From: Hymenobacter sp. BT188
GTDB lineage: Bacteria > Bacteroidota > Bacteroidia > Cytophagales > Hymenobacteraceae
Length of the DNA: 64,000 nucleotides
Direction of reading: 5' to 3'
Assembly (NCBI RefSeq): GCF_014333585.1
Contig: NZ_JACSCW010000003.1
Span: 434,001-498,000, forward strand
Position numbers and translations under genes: made by a program. The notes beneath the pieces were generated by a model, which was not told the origin of the DNA, did no database searches, and saw nothing but the letters and a program-made list of their open reading frames with translations. Each line of letters begins with the position of its first letter. Positions within the stretch are counted from its first letter, which is position 1. Of the stretch, positions 61,980-64,000 are shown piece by piece.

Positions 61980-63914
61980 ATGGCGGACGTGATTCAATTG
62001 CTACCCGAGTACCTCGCTAACCAGATTGCGGCCGGCGAGGTGGTCCAGCGGCCGGCATCCGTAGTGAAGGAATTGCTGGAAAATGCCGTGGACGCGGGTG
62101 CTTCGCAGGTGCAGCTAATTATCAAAGATGCCGGCAAACAACTCGTGCAAGTGGTAGACAACGGAGCCGGGATGTCGCCTACCGATGCCCGCATGAGTTT
62201 GGAACGCCACGCCACGAGCAAGATTCGTTCCACCGAAGATTTGTTTCGGATTCGTACCCTTGGCTTTCGGGGAGAGGCGCTGGCGTCTATTGCTGCCGTA
62301 GCTCAGCTGGAATTGCGCACCAAACAACGCGAATACGACACGGGTACCTTGTTATTGGTAGAAGGCTCCCAAGTGATGAGTCAACAGCCCGTGGCTTGCC
62401 CCGATGGCACCAGCATTGCGGTCAAGAATCTTTTTTACAACGTGCCGGCGCGGCGTAACTTTCTGAAAAGCAACGCGGTGGAGATGCGCCACATTCTGGA
62501 TGAGTTCCAGCATGTAGCCTTGGCAAATCCGCAGACAACATTTTCGCTTTATCAGAATGAACTGGAGGTGTTTAATCTGCCCGCTGGCAAGCTAAGTCAG
62601 CGCATTGTAGCCTTGCTGGGCAATGGCTACAAGGAACAGTTGGCGGCTTGCGAGGAAGTAACGCCCTTTATTACCATCAAAGGTTTTATCGGTAAGCCCG
62701 AGTCGGCGAAGAAAAGCCGGGGCGACCAGTTCTTCTTCGTTAACAACCGTTTTATCCGCTCGGCTTATCTCAACCACGCGGTGCTGGCGGCTTACGAAGG
62801 TCTGTTACCCCGCGATACTCATCCGTTTTACGTGCTGTTTCTGGAGCTTGATCCCAAGACCATCGACATCAACGTGCACCCGACTAAGACGGAAATAAAG
62901 TTTGAGGACGAGAAAACGGTGTACGCCATTGTGCGGGCCGCCGTGAAGCAATCCTTGGGCATACATAATATGGCGCCGTCATTGGACTTCGAGGGCGATG
63001 TGAACTTCGCTCCGATTCGCCCTTTGCGCAGTTCGGGCGCCAGCCACAATTCCTTTTCCGACGAATACCGCCCCGATGCGCTGTCTGCGGCTGCCGCTCA
63101 GGCTGCCTCGCCTTCGCCGCGTGAGCGTCAACCTGACCGATTTGCCCCCCAGGATCGAAATTTGCCCCCCAGACCTACCGATCAGGCCAAACGGGATTTG
63201 GAAGACTTCTACCGTTCGCTCGGCCAGACGGCCCTGCCGGACATTGAAGCCGAAGCCACCGATACGCTGCCACCCTCAGATGATGAGCTGGCATTGGTAG
63301 AAACTGCTAACCCAGAGCTGCCCTTGCGAGAAAATCAGGCGGGGCCGGGGAGCAAGGTTATTCAGGTGCATCAACAGTACGTATTGGTGCCGGTGAAATC
63401 GGGGGTGATGCTGATTGACCAACTGGCGGCTCGTGAGCGGATTTTGTATGAGCAGTATGCCCAAGCCTTGGAGCGCGAAAGTGGCGCTTCCCAAACCCTG
63501 CTTTTCCCTCGCACCGTCACGTTTTCGCCCGCCGATTTTGCCGTGCTGCGCGAAGTCACTGATGCGCTGCACGCGCTTGGATTTCGCTTCAACGAATTCG
63601 GACCCCTTACAATTGCCGTAGAAGGCATCCCGGCCGATGTGCCGGCGCGCGACGAAAAGGAATTGTTTGAAGGCTTGATTGAGCAGTTTCGCGCGCACGC
63701 CGGACCCGTAAAGCTGGATCGACGCGAGCAAATGGCCCGGGCCTTGGCGCGCCGCGTTGCGAGTGGCGCTGGCAACGCCCGCCTTTCAGAAATAGAGATG
63801 AACGCCTTGGTCGATCGACTTTTTGCCTGCGCCGTGCCGGGCTACACGCCTGATGGTCGCAAAACGTTGGTGCTTTTGGAGCTTGACCAATTGCAAGCTT
63901 TCTTCACTCGATAA
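61980..63914 (+). CDS. mutL: DNA mismatch repair protein MutL
   Basis: 644 residues. The GHKL ATPase domain is intact: QIAAGEVVQRPASVVKELLE, ENAVDAGASQ, DNGAGMSPTDARMSLERHAT and GFRGEALASIAAV. A proline- and acid-rich linker (about 355-450) includes two copies of the TTGCCCCCC 9-mer as Ala/Leu-Pro-Pro codons. The C-terminal dimerisation domain has DQLAARERILYEQY, a variant of the endonuclease motif DQHA(x)2E(x)4E with Leu for His, and ends CAVPGYTPDGRKTLVLLEL. It couples MutS mismatch recognition to strand excision. Confidence 0.96.
   Translation: MADVIQLLPEYLANQIAAGEVVQRPASVVKELLENAVDAGASQVQLIIKDAGKQLVQVVDNGAGMSPTDARMSLERHATSKIRSTEDLFRIRTLGFRGEALASIAAVAQLELRTKQREYDTGTLLLVEGSQVMSQQPVACPDGTSIAVKNLFYNVPARRNFLKSNAVEMRHILDEFQHVALANPQTTFSLYQNELEVFNLPAGKLSQRIVALLGNGYKEQLAACEEVTPFITIKGFIGKPESAKKSRGDQFFFVNNRFIRSAYLNHAVLAAYEGLLPRDTHPFYVLFLELDPKTIDINVHPTKTEIKFEDEKTVYAIVRAAVKQSLGIHNMAPSLDFEGDVNFAPIRPLRSSGASHNSFSDEYRPDALSAAAAQAASPSPRERQPDRFAPQDRNLPPRPTDQAKRDLEDFYRSLGQTALPDIEAEATDTLPPSDDELALVETANPELPLRENQAGPGSKVIQVHQQYVLVPVKSGVMLIDQLAARERILYEQYAQALERESGASQTLLFPRTVTFSPADFAVLREVTDALHALGFRFNEFGPLTIAVEGIPADVPARDEKELFEGLIEQFRAHAGPVKLDRREQMARALARRVASGAGNARLSEIEMNALVDRLFACAVPGYTPDGRKTLVLLELDQLQAFFTR
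63142..63170 (+). repeat. Two tandem copies of the interspersed 9-mer TTGCCCCCC
   Basis: TTGCCCCCC at 63142-63150 and 63162-63170, in the linker of mutL, both in the context TTTGCCCCCCAG. They are the closest-spaced pair of about 19 copies in the window. The full list is in the findings. Confidence 0.85.
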
Positions 63915-64000
63915 GCAAGTAAATTACGCCGCTTTCAGCCTAGTTATCGTTTCCGGCGATAATACCGTTTAAGCCGTAATAATCTGCCTGACTATAGCCG

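Noticed and set aside
61758..61997. 79-codon minus-strand ORF and a 56-codon N-terminal extension of the GH3 protein
   Set aside because: The signal peptide of the GH3 protein starts at the ATG 61695, and the upstream residues look random. The region is better explained by a promoter and ncRNA on the + strand.
1..64000. Search for tRNA, rRNA, transposase and CRISPR
   Set aside because: None recognised in intergenic DNA or coding frames on reading; small divergent RNAs could be missed without a covariance search.

Overview
The window looks like a chromosomal segment of a Bacteroidota bacterium of the Cytophagales, most like Hymenobacter. Evidence: an Oar-type TonB-dependent receptor with a carboxypeptidase-regulatory N-terminus, -7 boxes of the Bacteroidota form TAnnTTTG (several with TTG 19-22 bases upstream), almost no Shine-Dalgarno sites, bacillithiol synthesis (BshA), a GH3/beta-lactamase fusion and an hpt-adk-obgE cluster. 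The genus is an inference from gene content. No rRNA, tRNA, CRISPR array or transposase was found.

Layout. 1-3.6 kb: 5' part of a TonB receptor, an NlpC/P60 lipoprotein, a GlcD-like FAD oxidase and a bacterial acyl-CoA-binding protein. 3.7-39.7 kb: a roughly 36 kb surface-polysaccharide locus, almost entirely on the + strand. It starts with asnB, ugd and a UDP-xylose synthase. It carries genes for a dTDP-3-amino-3,6-dideoxyhexose (FdtA/B/C types, with a second FdtA-like protein beside a WecD-like GNAT) and for GDP-L-fucose (fcl and gmd, 13 kb apart). It has about 14 glycosyltransferases (GT2, GT4, GT61 and a STELLO/DUF288 protein), two acyltransferases, a FkbM methyltransferase, a Wzm/Wzt ABC exporter and a separate Wzx flippase. 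Two unassigned polytopic membrane proteins could be GT-C or Wzy-like enzymes. No initiating sugar-phosphate transferase and no Wza/Wzc were seen, so the locus depends on genes elsewhere. 39.8-42.4 kb (minus): a polytopic membrane protein and a TPR protein. 42.5-64 kb: housekeeping genes: an M42-like peptidase, membrane pyrophosphatase, hpt, adk, obgE, grpE, dnaJ, an ECF sigma factor with a membrane partner, a NatAB-like ABC exporter, ChaN, a broken intradiol dioxygenase, an IscA-type protein, bshA, the GH3/serine hydrolase fusion and mutL.

Several signals are not explained by genes. The 9-mer TTGCCCCCC/GGGGGGCAA occurs about 19 times (about 0.5 expected by chance), on both strands, inside and outside genes. 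Its C6/G6 core also forms the stems of four near-identical terminators; this combination resembles DNA uptake sequences. A 32-bp-arm inverted repeat sits between adk and obgE, and a perfect 37-bp hairpin lies inside the polysaccharide locus. An 11-G tract lies at codons 9-12 of an epimerase gene. A putative ncRNA of about 180 nt, with its own promoter and terminator, lies upstream of mutL. Base composition falls sharply in the middle of wzt.
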